Shown here piece after piece: positions 9,918 through 19,367 of a DNA stretch of 64,000 nucleotides; the stretch's first letter is position 1, and the number at the start of each line of letters is the position of its first letter. Origin of the DNA: Hyphomicrobiales bacterium. GTDB taxonomy: Bacteria > Pseudomonadota > Alphaproteobacteria > Rhizobiales > Rhizobiaceae. The notes below the pieces were generated by a model. That model saw nothing but the letters and a program-made list of their open reading frames with translations. It had not been told where the DNA came from and searched no databases. The stretch covers positions 197 through 64,196 of the forward strand of contig UBJO01000042.1 of assembly GCA_900465665.1 (NCBI GenBank), written 5' to 3'. The translations under genes were made by a program, and so were the position numbers.

Positions 9918-10287
9918 CTAGCCTCGAAATCGACGCTCTCAATGAGTTCATTGAGGCACTATCCGAAATCCCCCCCGGTTGTGGGTGCGCCGCTCGGCGA
10001 TCATCGGATCACGTGTCAGCAGACATGACGAGCGTAGGACATGCCACGCAGGCTTTATCCCGGCACGGGATGGCGTTTTTGGCGATGTCGGTCAATGCAC
10101 TGAGCGTCATTCGAGCAACGCAGGATTGCTTGATGGTGACGACAAAATCCGCAGCGTCCTGTTCTGATCAAAGCTGCCATAAGCTTTTCATTTCGACCTA
10201 TGCGTGCCTGTAAGAACTTGCACTAGCTGAAGAAGTCGAAGGCATCTTTTAACGTATTCAGCGTTAACTCCAAGTATCGAAAACATA
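9918..10287. other. Non-coding stretch of about 370 bp
   Basis: No open frame here has both a ribosome site and a plausible product. The last ~30 bp before 10288 are AT-rich and probably carry the promoter of the next gene. Confidence 0.4.
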
Positions 10288-10307
10288 TTTTGCCTGTAAT
10301 GGCAAAA
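10288..10307. promoter_or_regulatory. Perfect palindrome just upstream of a hypothetical gene
   Basis: TTTTGCC-TGTAAT-GGCAAAA is a perfect 7+7 inverted repeat ending 16 bp before the ATG at 10324. The location between promoter and start codon fits a repressor operator. No regulator gene is adjacent, so the binding protein would be encoded elsewhere. Confidence 0.45.
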
Positions 10308-10323
10308 GCGCATGGAGATCCGC

Positions 10324-10773
10324 ATGTTTCAGACGGCGACAAACCTAAACATATTTCGCGATGCGTTAGCGGCGCACATGGATCTCGCCGAATACTTCCT
10401 CGGTATCCACGCCTTTTTCGATGGTGAGGTCATTTTTCTGCGGGATGTTGTTCACGTGAATATGGACCTAGCACCATTTCCGGTCGACTTCTCAAATCTG
10501 TGGGAGTGGTTCAGGGAACAGCTTAAGGGAGGGACTGGCCAGGAAACCTTCGCTTATGAGCTACACTTCGTTGTTGACGCACAGGAGGATCCTGCCATGG
10601 AAAAGCTCCTCGAAATCACGCGAGGCACCGCAATGACAATCTGGATGTTCGACTTGGCCCATCAAGAGGCCGATGGAAAAGGCCGCCGCTTTGTGATCGT
10701 GACCTCACCTCACAAGAAAGGCGCGAAAGCGTTAAGAGAGCTGTTTCACGGGCGAGATCTTGGGTCAGACTGA
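10324..10773 (+). CDS. Hypothetical protein
   Basis: A 149-residue soluble protein of unknown function. It looks genuinely coded: balanced alpha/beta composition, an acidic N-terminal half and a basic C-terminal segment (GKGRRFVIVTSPHKKGAKAL). GGAG at 10314-10317 lies six bases before ATG 10324, which decides the start over ATG 10312. It stands alone, convergent with dinB. A palindrome lies directly upstream. No domain is recognised. Confidence 0.6.
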   Translation: MFQTATNLNIFRDALAAHMDLAEYFLGIHAFFDGEVIFLRDVVHVNMDLAPFPVDFSNLWEWFREQLKGGTGQETFAYELHFVVDAQEDPAMEKLLEITRGTAMTIWMFDLAHQEADGKGRRFVIVTSPHKKGAKALRELFHGRDLGSD

Positions 10774-10826
10774 GCGCGAAAGGTTGCCATTCTTCACCAG
10801 AAAACTTCAAAATCAATCAATGCCAA

Positions 10827-11942
10827 TCAGAGCAAAAAGCGCAATTGCTCTGTCTGGAGGTGCTGCCCTACTCTCTCGAGCGATGAGAGTGTAACTCCCA
10901 GCAGCCGGACACCTCTTGGCGGTGGAAACATAGGCTTGAGCAACAATGCGATCGTCTGCTCGATTTCGCCCATTGATTCGAATGGCTGCTCGATTGTCTT
11001 TGCGCGCGTGATCTGTGTGAAATCCGAGTACTTCAACTTTAACGTGACAGTTTTTGCGCGTATGGCGTTGGCCTCGCAGTAGCGCCAGACCTTGGCGATC
11101 AACGGCTGCATGCCTTCAAGTGCCGGGTCATACGAATGGATGTCCTGGGCGAAGGTGTCCTCGGCGCCGACCGATTTGCGAACTCTGTCCGGCCTGACGC
11201 GTCGCTCGTCGATGCCGCGGGCGATGCCATAGAAATATGGCCCCGATTTCCCAAAGTGCTCGACAAGAAAAGGCAGGTCCTTTTGCCTGAGATCGGCGCC
11301 GTTTTGGATCCCGAGACGGTGCATCTTCTCTGCTGTAGCCGGGCCGACACCGTGGAATTTCTTGACCGGAAGCGTTTCGACGAACCGCGGGCCGACCTTC
11401 GGCGTGAGGACCGCCTGACCGTTTGGTTTGTTCAGGTCGCTCGCCATCTTGGCCAAGAACTTGTTGTAGCTGATCCCGGCAGACGCGTTTAGCCCGGTGG
11501 CGTCCTTGATCCTGGTGCGGATCTCGAGCGCGATCTGTGTGGCGATCTCGATGCCCTTTAGATTTTCCGTCACGTCGAGATAGGCCTCGTCCAATGACAA
11601 CGGCTCGATCAGAGGCGTGTAATCGGCGAAGATCTCCCGGATCTGCGCAGAGATGGCCTTGTAGACCTCGAACCGCGGCTTGACGAAGATGAGGTCGGGG
11701 CATTTCCGCTTGGCCGTCACCGATGCCATTGCCGAGTGGACACCATATATGCGGGCCTCGTAACTGGCTGCCGCGACGACACCGCGCGCCTCTGACCCCC
11801 CGACCGCCACGGGCTTGCCGCGCAGCTCCGGATTGTCGCGCTGCTCGACCGACGCATAGAAGGCATCCATGTCGACATGGATGATCTTTCGCACGGGGGC
11901 TGGTGTTACGCTGTCGGGGGTTGCGGTCAAGACGTCTTCCAT
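10827..11942 (-). CDS. dinB: DNA polymerase IV (Y-family translesion polymerase)
   Basis: A 371-residue Y-family polymerase. The palm motif HVDMDAFYASVEQRDNPEL carries the first metal-binding Asp residues, SLDEAYLDVT gives the second pair, and the thumb has the helix-hairpin-helix FHGVGPATAEKM. The C-terminal little-finger region is complete, but I do not see a clear QLxLF-type clamp-binding end; the last residues are TEQLRFLL. It replicates past DNA damage and raises mutation. An alternative ATG at 11957 would overlap the upstream SRAP gene by 14 bp; with ATG 11942 the start lies just past its stop. Either way the genes are coupled. It is the last gene of a leftward run that probably belongs to the SOS response. 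Confidence 0.95.
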   Translation of the reverse strand: MEDVLTATPDSVTPAPVRKIIHVDMDAFYASVEQRDNPELRGKPVAVGGSEARGVVAAASYEARIYGVHSAMASVTAKRKCPDLIFVKPRFEVYKAISAQIREIFADYTPLIEPLSLDEAYLDVTENLKGIEIATQIALEIRTRIKDATGLNASAGISYNKFLAKMASDLNKPNGQAVLTPKVGPRFVETLPVKKFHGVGPATAEKMHRLGIQNGADLRQKDLPFLVEHFGKSGPYFYGIARGIDERRVRPDRVRKSVGAEDTFAQDIHSYDPALEGMQPLIAKVWRYCEANAIRAKTVTLKLKYSDFTQITRAKTIEQPFESMGEIEQTIALLLKPMFPPPRGVRLLGVTLSSLERVGQHLQTEQLRFLL

Positions 11943-11943
11943 A

Positions 11944-12672
11944 TCATGCGCCCGCATCCATCACGGGCTCGATCTTCAGCAAGTCGTCTGGCAGCGGGCG
12001 CTGCAACGCTTTGGCTTCGTCCCATGAGGCGGTGAGCCAGGTTTCGACCTCGTCTTGCGTTGTCAGGATCACTGGCATCGCTTTTTGGTGGATCGGGGCG
12101 ACGATGCCATTCGGCTCGGTCGTCAGGAAGGCAAACAGGTCGATGGTGACGAGACCATCCTTGACCTTGCGCACGCTGGTCCAGTCCTTCACCCACAGTC
12201 CGGCAAAGAACATGAGCGGGTCGTCGCTTGTGCTGGCGAACCAGGCATTCGGCGTGCGGCCACCTTCGACCTTGCTGGCCGGATCGGGTTCGGCAAACCG
12301 GGTGAACGGAACCACACAACGGTTCTGCACGCCAAGCCACCGTTTCCAATGTTGGCTGGAGGTGTTCCGGATGTTGGTCGTGCCACCGTCTGGTTCCATC
12401 TTCAGGAGTTCGTTGAAGTCGAACTCCTTGCCTTTTGCGCGCAGCTTGTCGGCCCGTTTGCTGGCGGCATCGAGCAGTGCCTTGCTGGACGAGGGCATGC
12501 CCCAGCGGACCATAGTCAGTTCCCGGCGGTCTTCGTTGTTGCGAACGATGGGAGCCAAGCGATCAGGATAGACATCGATGGAGTCCTCCATGTTGCCGAT
12601 ATGGTCGTGGGTCATAGACACGAACGACCGGATCGCTTGCTGATTGGTAGTGACGTTATAGGCATTGCACAT
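11944..12672 (-). CDS. SOS response-associated (SRAP/YedK/HMCES-type) protein
   Basis: A 242-residue SRAP protein. Cys2 directly follows the initiator Met (MCNAYN), as needed for the thiazolidine cross-link to abasic sites in single-stranded DNA once Met is removed. The other active-site landmarks are present in altered form: an FAEP segment where many members have FYEW (Glu kept), and PIHQKAMPVIL containing the conserved His. AAGGAG precedes ATG 12672. The family shields abasic sites and is often found near DNA-repair genes. Here it sits directly upstream of dinB and within 10 kb of LigD/Ku and the ImuABC genes, consistent with a damage-response operon. Confidence 0.92.
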   Translation of the reverse strand: MCNAYNVTTNQQAIRSFVSMTHDHIGNMEDSIDVYPDRLAPIVRNNEDRRELTMVRWGMPSSSKALLDAASKRADKLRAKGKEFDFNELLKMEPDGGTTNIRNTSSQHWKRWLGVQNRCVVPFTRFAEPDPASKVEGGRTPNAWFASTSDDPLMFFAGLWVKDWTSVRKVKDGLVTIDLFAFLTTEPNGIVAPIHQKAMPVILTTQDEVETWLTASWDEAKALQRPLPDDLLKIEPVMDAGA

Positions 12673-12684
12673 GCGAAAGCCTCC

Positions 12685-13000
12685 TTAATCCTGATAGGGA
12701 CCGTGAAGCCTTTCCGCCTCGACTTCAAGCCTGTCGATTTCGATGGACAGCATGTGGTCGCACCCGGACAGAAGGTCGGCAAGTTGGGCCAGCGGCAAAG
12801 GCGAGACGGCGCTGCCGTCGTCAGGATGCAGAATGATCTCTCCTGTTTCCATACGCTCGATGTAGTCGCGAACGGTATCGCGCTCCCTTAAGGCTCTCGA
12901 TGGTGCTCGCGATCATGACGTCTTCATCGCTGCGGCTAAAATGCGTACCGTCCAACCTGGCGAGACGACGATCTTCGAATGAAACGATATTGTCGATCAT
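12685..13000 (-). pseudogene. Small gene broken by a one-base frameshift, in the SRAP-dinB run
   Basis: A very good ribosome site (AAGGAGG, ~13005-13011) precedes ATG 13000, and the frame begins MIDNIVSFEDRRLARLDG. That frame leaves protein-like sequence near 12892. The adjacent frame continues with LRERDTVRDYIERMETGEI and ends HGPYQD at TAA 12685-12687, right at the ribosome site of the SRAP gene. Joining the two halves by removing one base at ~12892 gives a 104-residue acidic protein, whose second half is convincingly coded but has no start of its own. Either the gene is mutated or the assembly has a one-base error. Confidence 0.55.
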
Positions 13001-13002
13001 GT

Positions 13003-13272
13003 TCAGTCCTCCTTGTCGGCTTTCGCGGAAATGGTGAGTTGGCATCGGTCAATACCGTCCGCGGCATTCATCCGGTCGCATCCGAGGCCGATCCTACGGC
13101 GCAGCTTGTGCATTGGGATTGATGCGCCGTGCCGTTTTACGACGGCCTTCCGATCGAGATCGTCGCAGCGGTCACACGTCCGACAGTCGACGCGCAGGAT
13201 GTGACCGCGTAACTGTCGAAGAATAATGTCCTCGCCAGAGGAATTTTTTCTTATTTTTTCGATTGTGCTCAT
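13003..13272 (-). CDS. Small Cys-rich protein, possible zinc-ribbon, first gene of SRAP-dinB run
   Basis: An 89-residue protein with a DCRTCDRCDDL cluster (two CxxC-like pairs) and further Cys residues later (LGCDR, RCQLT). A similar layout occurs in many small rhizobial proteins in which one or two CxxC knuckles precede an RHG-x-S-x2-M segment; no function is known to me. Its stop lies 2 bp before ATG 13000 of the next gene, so the run 13272 to 10827 looks like one operon. It begins 123 bp from the LexA box, on the opposite side from imuA. Confidence 0.6.
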   Translation of the reverse strand: MSTIEKIRKNSSGEDIILRQLRGHILRVDCRTCDRCDDLDRKAVVKRHGASIPMHKLRRRIGLGCDRMNAADGIDRCQLTISAKADKED

Positions 13273-13394
13273 CTGTGGATGGATGCTCGTTAGCGTGTTG
13301 AATTCGTTTCCTGATCGCTCGCAGCGCCGCTGTGGACTGGCACTGGATGGTCGATTTCTGCCTGAACATCACGATTGACTCACATGCCGATCAG

Positions 13395-13409
13395 GAACAA
13401 AAAGAGAAC
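13395..13409. promoter_or_regulatory. LexA (SOS) box upstream of imuA
   Basis: GAAC-N7-GAAC (13395-13398 and 13406-13409) is an exact direct repeat of the alphaproteobacterial LexA-site type. It lies 50 bp upstream of ATG 13459 of imuA, where LexA would block the promoter. The same intergenic region also serves the leftward SRAP-dinB run, so one site may control both; no second copy was found in 13273-13394. Confidence 0.85.
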
Positions 13410-13458
13410 CTACTCGCTTTGGAGCGAAATTGAAACCCGGTTTTAGACAGAGGTCGCG

Positions 13459-14214
13459 ATGGCGCAGGGTGCCACAAATCTTGTGATCTCGGAGCTGCGG
13501 GAGCGCATCCAGCATCTCGAAGGCACGTCCGCGCGCAACAAGCAGGTGCTGCCCTTCGGTATTCCGGAGATCGATGACCGCTTGCCTGGCGGCGGACTCG
13601 CCTTCGGTGCTCTTCATGAATTCGCGGGCGGTGGAGCAGGGACCGTCGACGGAGCAGCCGCCGCGCTGATGGTGGCTGGGATCGCAGCGCAGACAAAGGG
13701 CCAGGTCGTCTGGTGCCTCACGCGACCTGATCTCTTTTTCCCGGCTCTGGCACAGGCAGGTCTCCATCCGAAACGTGTCATCTTCGTCGAAAGCGACAAG
13801 GAGGAGGACGTCTTGGCCTCGATGGAGGAAGCGCTGGCCTTTGGCGGGCTAGGCGCGGTGGTCGGCGAGCTGGTGAGGCTGCCAATGACGACGTCGAGAC
13901 GGCTACAGCTTGCCGCCGAAAAGACTGGGACCATGGGCCTGGCCGTCCGACGATGGCGACGACAAACCGAGGCCAGTGATTACGGCCAGCCGACGGCTGC
14001 GAGCACGCGGTGGCGTGTCAGTGTGCTTCCAAGCGAGCCTCTTCCGGTGCCCGGTATCGGTCGGGCGCGCTGGCTGCTGGAATTGATAAGAGTGAAAGCG
14101 GGCGAGTGCGCAGATTTTATTGTTGGAGCGTGTGATGCCACGGGTCGTCTCGATTTATCTACCGAACCTGGCGACGGACAGGATCAGGCGAGCCGATCCG
14201 TCTATTCCCGTTGA
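13459..14214 (+). CDS. imuA: ImuA, RecA-like mutasome component
   Basis: A 251-residue ImuA protein with a RecA-like core: LPFGIPEIDDRLPGGGL at ~35-50, ALHEFAGGGAGTV where RecA would have Walker A (the Lys is lost, as usual in this family), and CLTRPDLFFPALAQAGL. In Caulobacter, Pseudomonas and Mycobacterium-type systems, ImuA/ImuA' with ImuB and DnaE2 forms the damage-induced mutagenic polymerase complex. It is preceded by a LexA box and overlaps the imuB start by 80 bp, so co-translation is likely. The start ATG 13459 fits the family N-terminus, though its ribosome site is weak (AGAGG). Confidence 0.92.
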   Translation: MAQGATNLVISELRERIQHLEGTSARNKQVLPFGIPEIDDRLPGGGLAFGALHEFAGGGAGTVDGAAAALMVAGIAAQTKGQVVWCLTRPDLFFPALAQAGLHPKRVIFVESDKEEDVLASMEEALAFGGLGAVVGELVRLPMTTSRRLQLAAEKTGTMGLAVRRWRRQTEASDYGQPTAASTRWRVSVLPSEPLPVPGIGRARWLLELIRVKAGECADFIVGACDATGRLDLSTEPGDGQDQASRSVYSR

Positions 14215-15646
14215 GCAGGCCATTGCCGTTATCGCACGCAGCGGGGCCAAGCGCTGGGTGTCGGCAGTCGATGCGGCCGCCAAGAAATCCGGCGTCCGTG
14301 TCGGCATGCCCGCAGCCAAAGCGCAGGCCATCTTTCAGGGTCTAATACTGGCCGATGCTGACCCGGTTGCGGATGCGGCCGCACTTGAGCGCATCACGCT
14401 GTGGGCGCTTGGCCAGTATTCCCCAATCGTGGCGATGGATGCGCCTGACGGGATCGTCATGGACACCGAGGGTGCAGATCATCTGCAAGGCGGCGAACTG
14501 CCGATGTTGACCGGGATCGCCAACCGTTTTCGCGCGAAAAAGCTATCGGCGCGTGTCGCGATCGCTGACACCTGGGGCGCCGCCCATGCGTGTGCCCGCG
14601 CCATCCGAAGAGAGACTGTCATCGTGCCTGTTGGCGAAACGGTGCGAGCTGTAGACAGCTTGCCGTTGTCCCTTCTGCGGCTTCCGCCAAAGATTGCCAG
14701 CGATCTCCGCACACTCGGCTTCAGGACGATCGGGGAGCTGGCGGCGAAGCCTCGAGCGCCGCTAGCGCTTCGCTTCGGCCCAGAGCTAGGCCGACGGCTG
14801 GACCAGATGTTCGGCCGGATGGCGGAGCCAATCCATCCCATCCGGACCCCAGACCTGATCGAGGTCAGCCGGGCATTTGCTGAACCAATTGGAGCTGCGG
14901 AGACGATCGACAAGTATGTCGGCCGACTGGTCAAGGAGCTGGTGACGGAGCTTCAGCGCAAAGGCTTAGGCGTGCGCCGGACCGATTTGCTTGTCGAGAA
15001 GGTGGATGGCACCCGACAGGCCATCCGCGCTGGTACCGCGAAGCCCGCGCGCGACATAGCTTGGCTGGCCAAGTTGTTCCGCGATCGCACGGAAAAGATC
15101 GAACCCGGCTACGGCATCGAGAAGCTGACACTGGTGGCGGTAATGACGGAGCCGCTTGACGCGCTGCAGACAGCGTCGGCGCTCGTCGAAGACGAGGTGA
15201 CCGATGTCACGCCGCTGATCGACGTGTTTGGCAATCGAGGGCAACGGGTTTACAGGATTGGCCCAGTCGCATCTGACGTGCCTGAACGCAGTGTTCAGCG
15301 GATCGCTGCCGTCGCCGCGGTTGCCGACGACACCTGGTCGCTTCACTGGCCACGTCCTGTGCGCCTGCTGGCTCGACCGGATCGCATCGACGCAATCGCC
15401 CTGATGCCTGACTATCCTCCGGCCAGTATTGTCTGGCGTGGGCGACGGATAAAGGTCAAACGCGCCGACGGTCCCGAGCGCGTGTTCGGAGAATGGTGGC
15501 GACGCGATGCCGAGCTTGAGGCCGTCCGCGACTATTTTGTCATCGAGGGTGATGGCGGAGAGCGCCTTTGGATTTTTCGCCAAGGCGACGGCGTCGATCC
15601 TGAGACCGGATCGCATCGGTGGTTCGTGCACGGAATATTCGCATGA
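14135..15646 (+). CDS. imuB: ImuB, Y-family-like mutasome component
   Basis: A 503-residue ImuB. The start [19 protein letters not shown] occupies the place of the polymerase palm, but the acidic metal-binding residues of active Y-family enzymes are missing, as in other ImuB proteins, which act as a hub binding the clamp, ImuA and DnaE2. The C-terminal third ([16 protein letters not shown], then WFVHGIFA) is family-typical. ATG 14135 is used; the longer frame from 14120 begins with TTG. The stop TGA overlaps the ATG of dnaE2 in ATGA (15643-15646), showing tight translational coupling. Confidence 0.93.
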   Translation: MPRVVSIYLPNLATDRIRRADPSIPVEQAIAVIARSGAKRWVSAVDAAAKKSGVRVGMPAAKAQAIFQGLILADADPVADAAALERITLWALGQYSPIVAMDAPDGIVMDTEGADHLQGGELPMLTGIANRFRAKKLSARVAIADTWGAAHACARAIRRETVIVPVGETVRAVDSLPLSLLRLPPKIASDLRTLGFRTIGELAAKPRAPLALRFGPELGRRLDQMFGRMAEPIHPIRTPDLIEVSRAFAEPIGAAETIDKYVGRLVKELVTELQRKGLGVRRTDLLVEKVDGTRQAIRAGTAKPARDIAWLAKLFRDRTEKIEPGYGIEKLTLVAVMTEPLDALQTASALVEDEVTDVTPLIDVFGNRGQRVYRIGPVASDVPERSVQRIAAVAAVADDTWSLHWPRPVRLLARPDRIDAIALMPDYPPASIVWRGRRIKVKRADGPERVFGEWWRRDAELEAVRDYFVIEGDGGERLWIFRQGDGVDPETGSHRWFVHGIFA

Positions 15647-18600
15647 CCTACGCCGAGCTACAGGTCACGAGCCACTTCAGCTTTTTGCGGGGTGCGTCAT
15701 CTGCCGACGAGCTGTTCGCCACGGCCAAGGCGCTGGGCATCGAGGCGCTGGGGATCGTCGACCGCAACTCTCTTGCCGGGATCGTTCGCGCCTTGGAAGC
15801 ATCGCGCGCTACCGGGGTTCGGCTTGTCGTCGGCTGTCGGCTGGACCTCCAGGATGGTATGTCACTTCTGGTCTACCCAACGGATCGCGCGGCCTATTCC
15901 AGGCTTACGCGCCTGCTGACACTCGGCAAGGAGCGCGGCGGCAAGGCGAACTGCACCCTGACGTTAAGTGACGTTGCGCTCTTTGCCGACGGTCTAATTG
16001 GCATCCTGGTTCCTGACCTTGCGGACGAAGTGTGCGCGGTCCAGCTCAGGAAGACGGCGGACATCTTCCGCGACCGGGCATATGTGTCCCTCAGCCTGCG
16101 TCGCCGCCCGAATGATCAGCTTCGGCTGCACGAGATTTCGAACATGGCGACGAAGTTCCGGGTGAAGACCGTCGTCACCAACGATGTCTTGTTCCACGAG
16201 CCTGGCCGCCGGCAGCTCCAGGATGTCGTGACCTGCATTCGCAACAGGACAACCATTGACGAAGTAGGCTTTGAGCGCGAGCGCCACGCGGACCGTTACC
16301 TGAAGCCTCCCGAGGAGATGGCCAGACTGTTTCCACGATATAAGGAGGCACTCGCCCGGACGATGGAGATCGTCAACCGCTGCCGCTTTAGCCTCGACGA
16401 ACTGACATACCAGTATCCGCTTGAAGCCATTGTTGAGGGCATGGATGCGCAGCAGTCGCTCGAGCATTATGTCCGCGAGTGCCTCCCGAACCGCTATCCG
16501 GAGGGCGTGCCCCAAAAGGTGGTGAAGGCGATCCGCCACGAACTCGACCTGATCAAGGAGATGCAGTATGCCCCCTATTTTTTGACGGTCTTCTCGATTG
16601 TCCGGTTCGCCAGGAGCCAGGGCATCATTTGCCAGGGTAGGGGATCGGCGGCAAATAGCGCGATCTGCTACATCCTCGGCGTCACTTCGATCGATCCGGA
16701 GACCAACGACCTGCTGTTCGAGAGATTTGTATCGAAAGAGCGTGACGAGCCGCCGGACATCGATGTCGACTTCGAGCACGAGCGACGAGAGGAAGTCATC
16801 CAGTGGATTTACAAGACCTATGGCAAGGACAAGGCGGCCCTTTGCGCCACCGTGAATCGCTATCGAGCCAAGGGGGCAATCCGTGATGTCGGCAAGGCGC
16901 TAGGCCTGCCTGAGGATGTCATCAAGGCTTTGTCGTCAGGAATGTGGCATTGGTCGGAAGAACTGGTTACGGATCAGAGACTCGAGACGCGAGGCCTCAA
17001 TCCGAATGATCGTCGCCTGGCCCTGACGCTCAAGCTCGCGCAGCAGCTAATGGGGGCACCCCGCCATCTGGGCCAGCATCCGGGTGGATTTGTTCTCACG
17101 CATGACCGTCTTGATAATCTTGTTCCGATCGAGCCTGCAACCATGGCCGATCGTCAGGTCATCGAATGGGACAAGGATGACATCGAGGCTTTGAAGTTCA
17201 TGAAGGTGGACGTGCTCGCCATCGGTATGCTCACTTGCATGGCTAAAGCATTCGAACTGCTAAAGCAGCATAAGGATATCCCGCTTGATCTCGCCAGCAT
17301 ACCGCAGGAGGATCCCGCGACTTATGCCATGATCCGACGAGCCGACACCTTGGGGACTTTCCAAGTGGAAAGCAGGGCGCAGATGGCGATGTTACCGCGT
17401 TTGAAGCCGCAGACGTTCTACGACCTGGTCATCCAGGTTGCAATTGTCAGGCCTGGTCCGATACAAGGCGACATGGTCCATCCTTATCTGCGCCGCCGTG
17501 AGGGTAAGGAAAAGGTTGAGTATCCGACGCCTGAGCTTGAAGCGGTTCTCGGCAAGACGCTGGGCGTCCCACTTTTTCAGGAAAGTGCGATGAAGGTGGC
17601 GATGGTCTGCGCCGGATTTACCGGCGGCGAGGCAGACCAGCTCCGAAAGAGTATGGCCACGTTCAAATTCACCGGCGGCGTTTCTAAGTTCAAGGCAAAG
17701 CTCGTCGAGGGGATGGTGCGCAATGGATACAGTCCCGAATTCGCCGAAAAGACCTTCAGCCAGCTCGAGGGGTTCGGGTCCTACGGCTTTCCAGAGAGCC
17801 ATGCCGCATCCTTCGCGCTGATTGCCTACGCGTCCAACTGGATGAAATGCCATCATCCTGAGGTCTTCTGTGCCGCCCTAGTGAACAGTCAACCAATGGG
17901 TTTTTACGCTGTTGCCCAGATTGTCGCAGATGCCCGAAGCCACGGCGTCGAAATCCGACCTGTCTGCGTCAACCGATCGCGTTGGGACTGCACGCTTGAG
18001 GAAATTGAAGGCTCCCATCGTCACGCTGTTCGTCTAGGAATGAGGCTCATCAAAGGGCTGCCGAATGCCAGTGCCGCTCGGATCGTCTCGGCCCGTATGA
18101 ACCGCGCGTTCGAGACTGTTGATGACATGTGGCGTCGGGCGAATGTGCCGGCGGACTCTCTTGTCGAACTGGCCGAGGCTGATGCGTTCCGGCCGTCGCT
18201 GGGTCTCCAACGGCGCGACGCTCTATGGGCGATCAAAGCGTTGCGCGACGAGCCGCTGCCATTGTTCGCGGCTGCGGCCGAGCGTGAGGATCGCGCGGTC
18301 GCCGAACAGCAGGAGCCAACGGTCGAGCTCCGCCAGATGACTGAAGGCCATAATGTTGTGGAGGACTACAGCCATGTCGGCTTGACGCTGCGAGAACATC
18401 CGATCGCCTTTCTTCGCAGGGATTTGAGTGAGCGCCGGATCGTCACTTGCGCCGAAGCCATGAGCGCTCGTGACGGCCGCTGGGTGATGACGGCGGGCCT
18501 TGTGTTGGTGCGACAGAAGCCGGGGAGCGCCAAGGGCGTCATGTTCATCACCATCGAAGACGAGACCGGACCCGCCAACATTGTTGTCTGGCCATCGTTG

Positions 18601-18897
18601 TTCGAGCGTCGACGCCAAGTCGTACTTGGGGCATCGATGATGGCGATCAACGGTCGCATCCAGCGGGAAGGGGAGGTTGTTCATCTCGTCGCCCAGCAAT
18701 TGTTCGACTTGACCGCGGACCTATCCGGCTTGGCGGACCGAGACGCTGGCTTCGTACTGCCAAGCGGGCGAGGTGATGAATTCGCTCACGGGGGCCCCGC
18801 CGGTCATGACAGCCGAGATCCAATCAAGCCGCGGAATATCTTCATTCCTGACCTCCATATCGACACACTCAAGATCAAGAGCCGGAATTTTCACTAA
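15643..18897 (+). CDS. dnaE2: Error-prone DNA polymerase III alpha subunit
   Basis: A 1084-residue C-family polymerase of the DnaE2 (ImuC) type. The N-terminal PHP domain starts [20 protein letters not shown]. The polymerase active site has the [13 protein letters not shown] metal-binding loop, and a C-terminal OB-fold is visible ([19 protein letters not shown]). Its length and the missing tau-binding tail separate it from replicative DnaE1. It is the SOS-induced translesion polymerase that works with ImuA and ImuB. ATG 15643 overlaps the imuB stop by 4 bp. It is the last gene of the cassette. Several minus-strand open frames inside it are shadows. Confidence 0.96.
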   Translation: MTYAELQVTSHFSFLRGASSADELFATAKALGIEALGIVDRNSLAGIVRALEASRATGVRLVVGCRLDLQDGMSLLVYPTDRAAYSRLTRLLTLGKERGGKANCTLTLSDVALFADGLIGILVPDLADEVCAVQLRKTADIFRDRAYVSLSLRRRPNDQLRLHEISNMATKFRVKTVVTNDVLFHEPGRRQLQDVVTCIRNRTTIDEVGFERERHADRYLKPPEEMARLFPRYKEALARTMEIVNRCRFSLDELTYQYPLEAIVEGMDAQQSLEHYVRECLPNRYPEGVPQKVVKAIRHELDLIKEMQYAPYFLTVFSIVRFARSQGIICQGRGSAANSAICYILGVTSIDPETNDLLFERFVSKERDEPPDIDVDFEHERREEVIQWIYKTYGKDKAALCATVNRYRAKGAIRDVGKALGLPEDVIKALSSGMWHWSEELVTDQRLETRGLNPNDRRLALTLKLAQQLMGAPRHLGQHPGGFVLTHDRLDNLVPIEPATMADRQVIEWDKDDIEALKFMKVDVLAIGMLTCMAKAFELLKQHKDIPLDLASIPQEDPATYAMIRRADTLGTFQVESRAQMAMLPRLKPQTFYDLVIQVAIVRPGPIQGDMVHPYLRRREGKEKVEYPTPELEAVLGKTLGVPLFQESAMKVAMVCAGFTGGEADQLRKSMATFKFTGGVSKFKAKLVEGMVRNGYSPEFAEKTFSQLEGFGSYGFPESHAASFALIAYASNWMKCHHPEVFCAALVNSQPMGFYAVAQIVADARSHGVEIRPVCVNRSRWDCTLEEIEGSHRHAVRLGMRLIKGLPNASAARIVSARMNRAFETVDDMWRRANVPADSLVELAEADAFRPSLGLQRRDALWAIKALRDEPLPLFAAAAEREDRAVAEQQEPTVELRQMTEGHNVVEDYSHVGLTLREHPIAFLRRDLSERRIVTCAEAMSARDGRWVMTAGLVLVRQKPGSAKGVMFITIEDETGPANIVVWPSLFERRRQVVLGASMMAINGRIQREGEVVHLVAQQLFDLTADLSGLADRDAGFVLPSGRGDEFAHGGPAGHDSRDPIKPRNIFIPDLHIDTLKIKSRNFH

Positions 18898-19367
18898 GAC
18901 GCGCGGTCTAAACCACAAAGGGCCCGAAACGCCAGCCGGATAAAATATCAAGCGTTGGCCAGTCAGTCGTATGAGTTTGCCACGAACAGGGTCGTAAGAT
19001 ACGCAGACCATGCAAATAAGGGTCTGATGCATGGATCGCGCCCGGTCGCGTTCGTCACCTTGAAGAAGCCGGCATTGGGATCAGCCATGTTTTTCGCCGT
19101 CAAATAGCATATCATCAAGGCAGGAAAAGAGATAGCAAACGGTGCTAGGTGCAGGTGGCACGATGATCGCAGTCTTCATCCCTGCGGTCTTCTGGGCGGC
19201 GCTTTTTTATCCTTGCGGACAGCAAAACGCTCGGTTTGGACTTGAGCTTTCCCTGGCTGCACATGGATGTGCTTGGGCTCGGAGTGGGACGCTATTGGTT
19301 CAAGCTTCACTACTGACGACGCGTATGTTTGCCGTCGCTCAATTCGTAAATGATCCAAGCCGGCGAC
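18898..19367. other. 470 bp without a firm gene
   Basis: Nothing strong is coded here. A 41-codon minus-strand frame (18963-19088, beginning MADPNAGFFKVTNATGRDP) has a protein-like start but no good ribosome site; I do not call it. A plus-strand frame from 19142 has no family resemblance. Confidence 0.4.

Noticed and set aside
12055..12891. 278-codon plus-strand frame opposite the SRAP gene
   Set aside because: Lies fully antisense to the well-supported SRAP and upstream small gene; a GC-bias shadow.
15994..16779. 261-codon minus-strand frame inside dnaE2
   Set aside because: Antisense shadow of the polymerase gene with no independent start signal.
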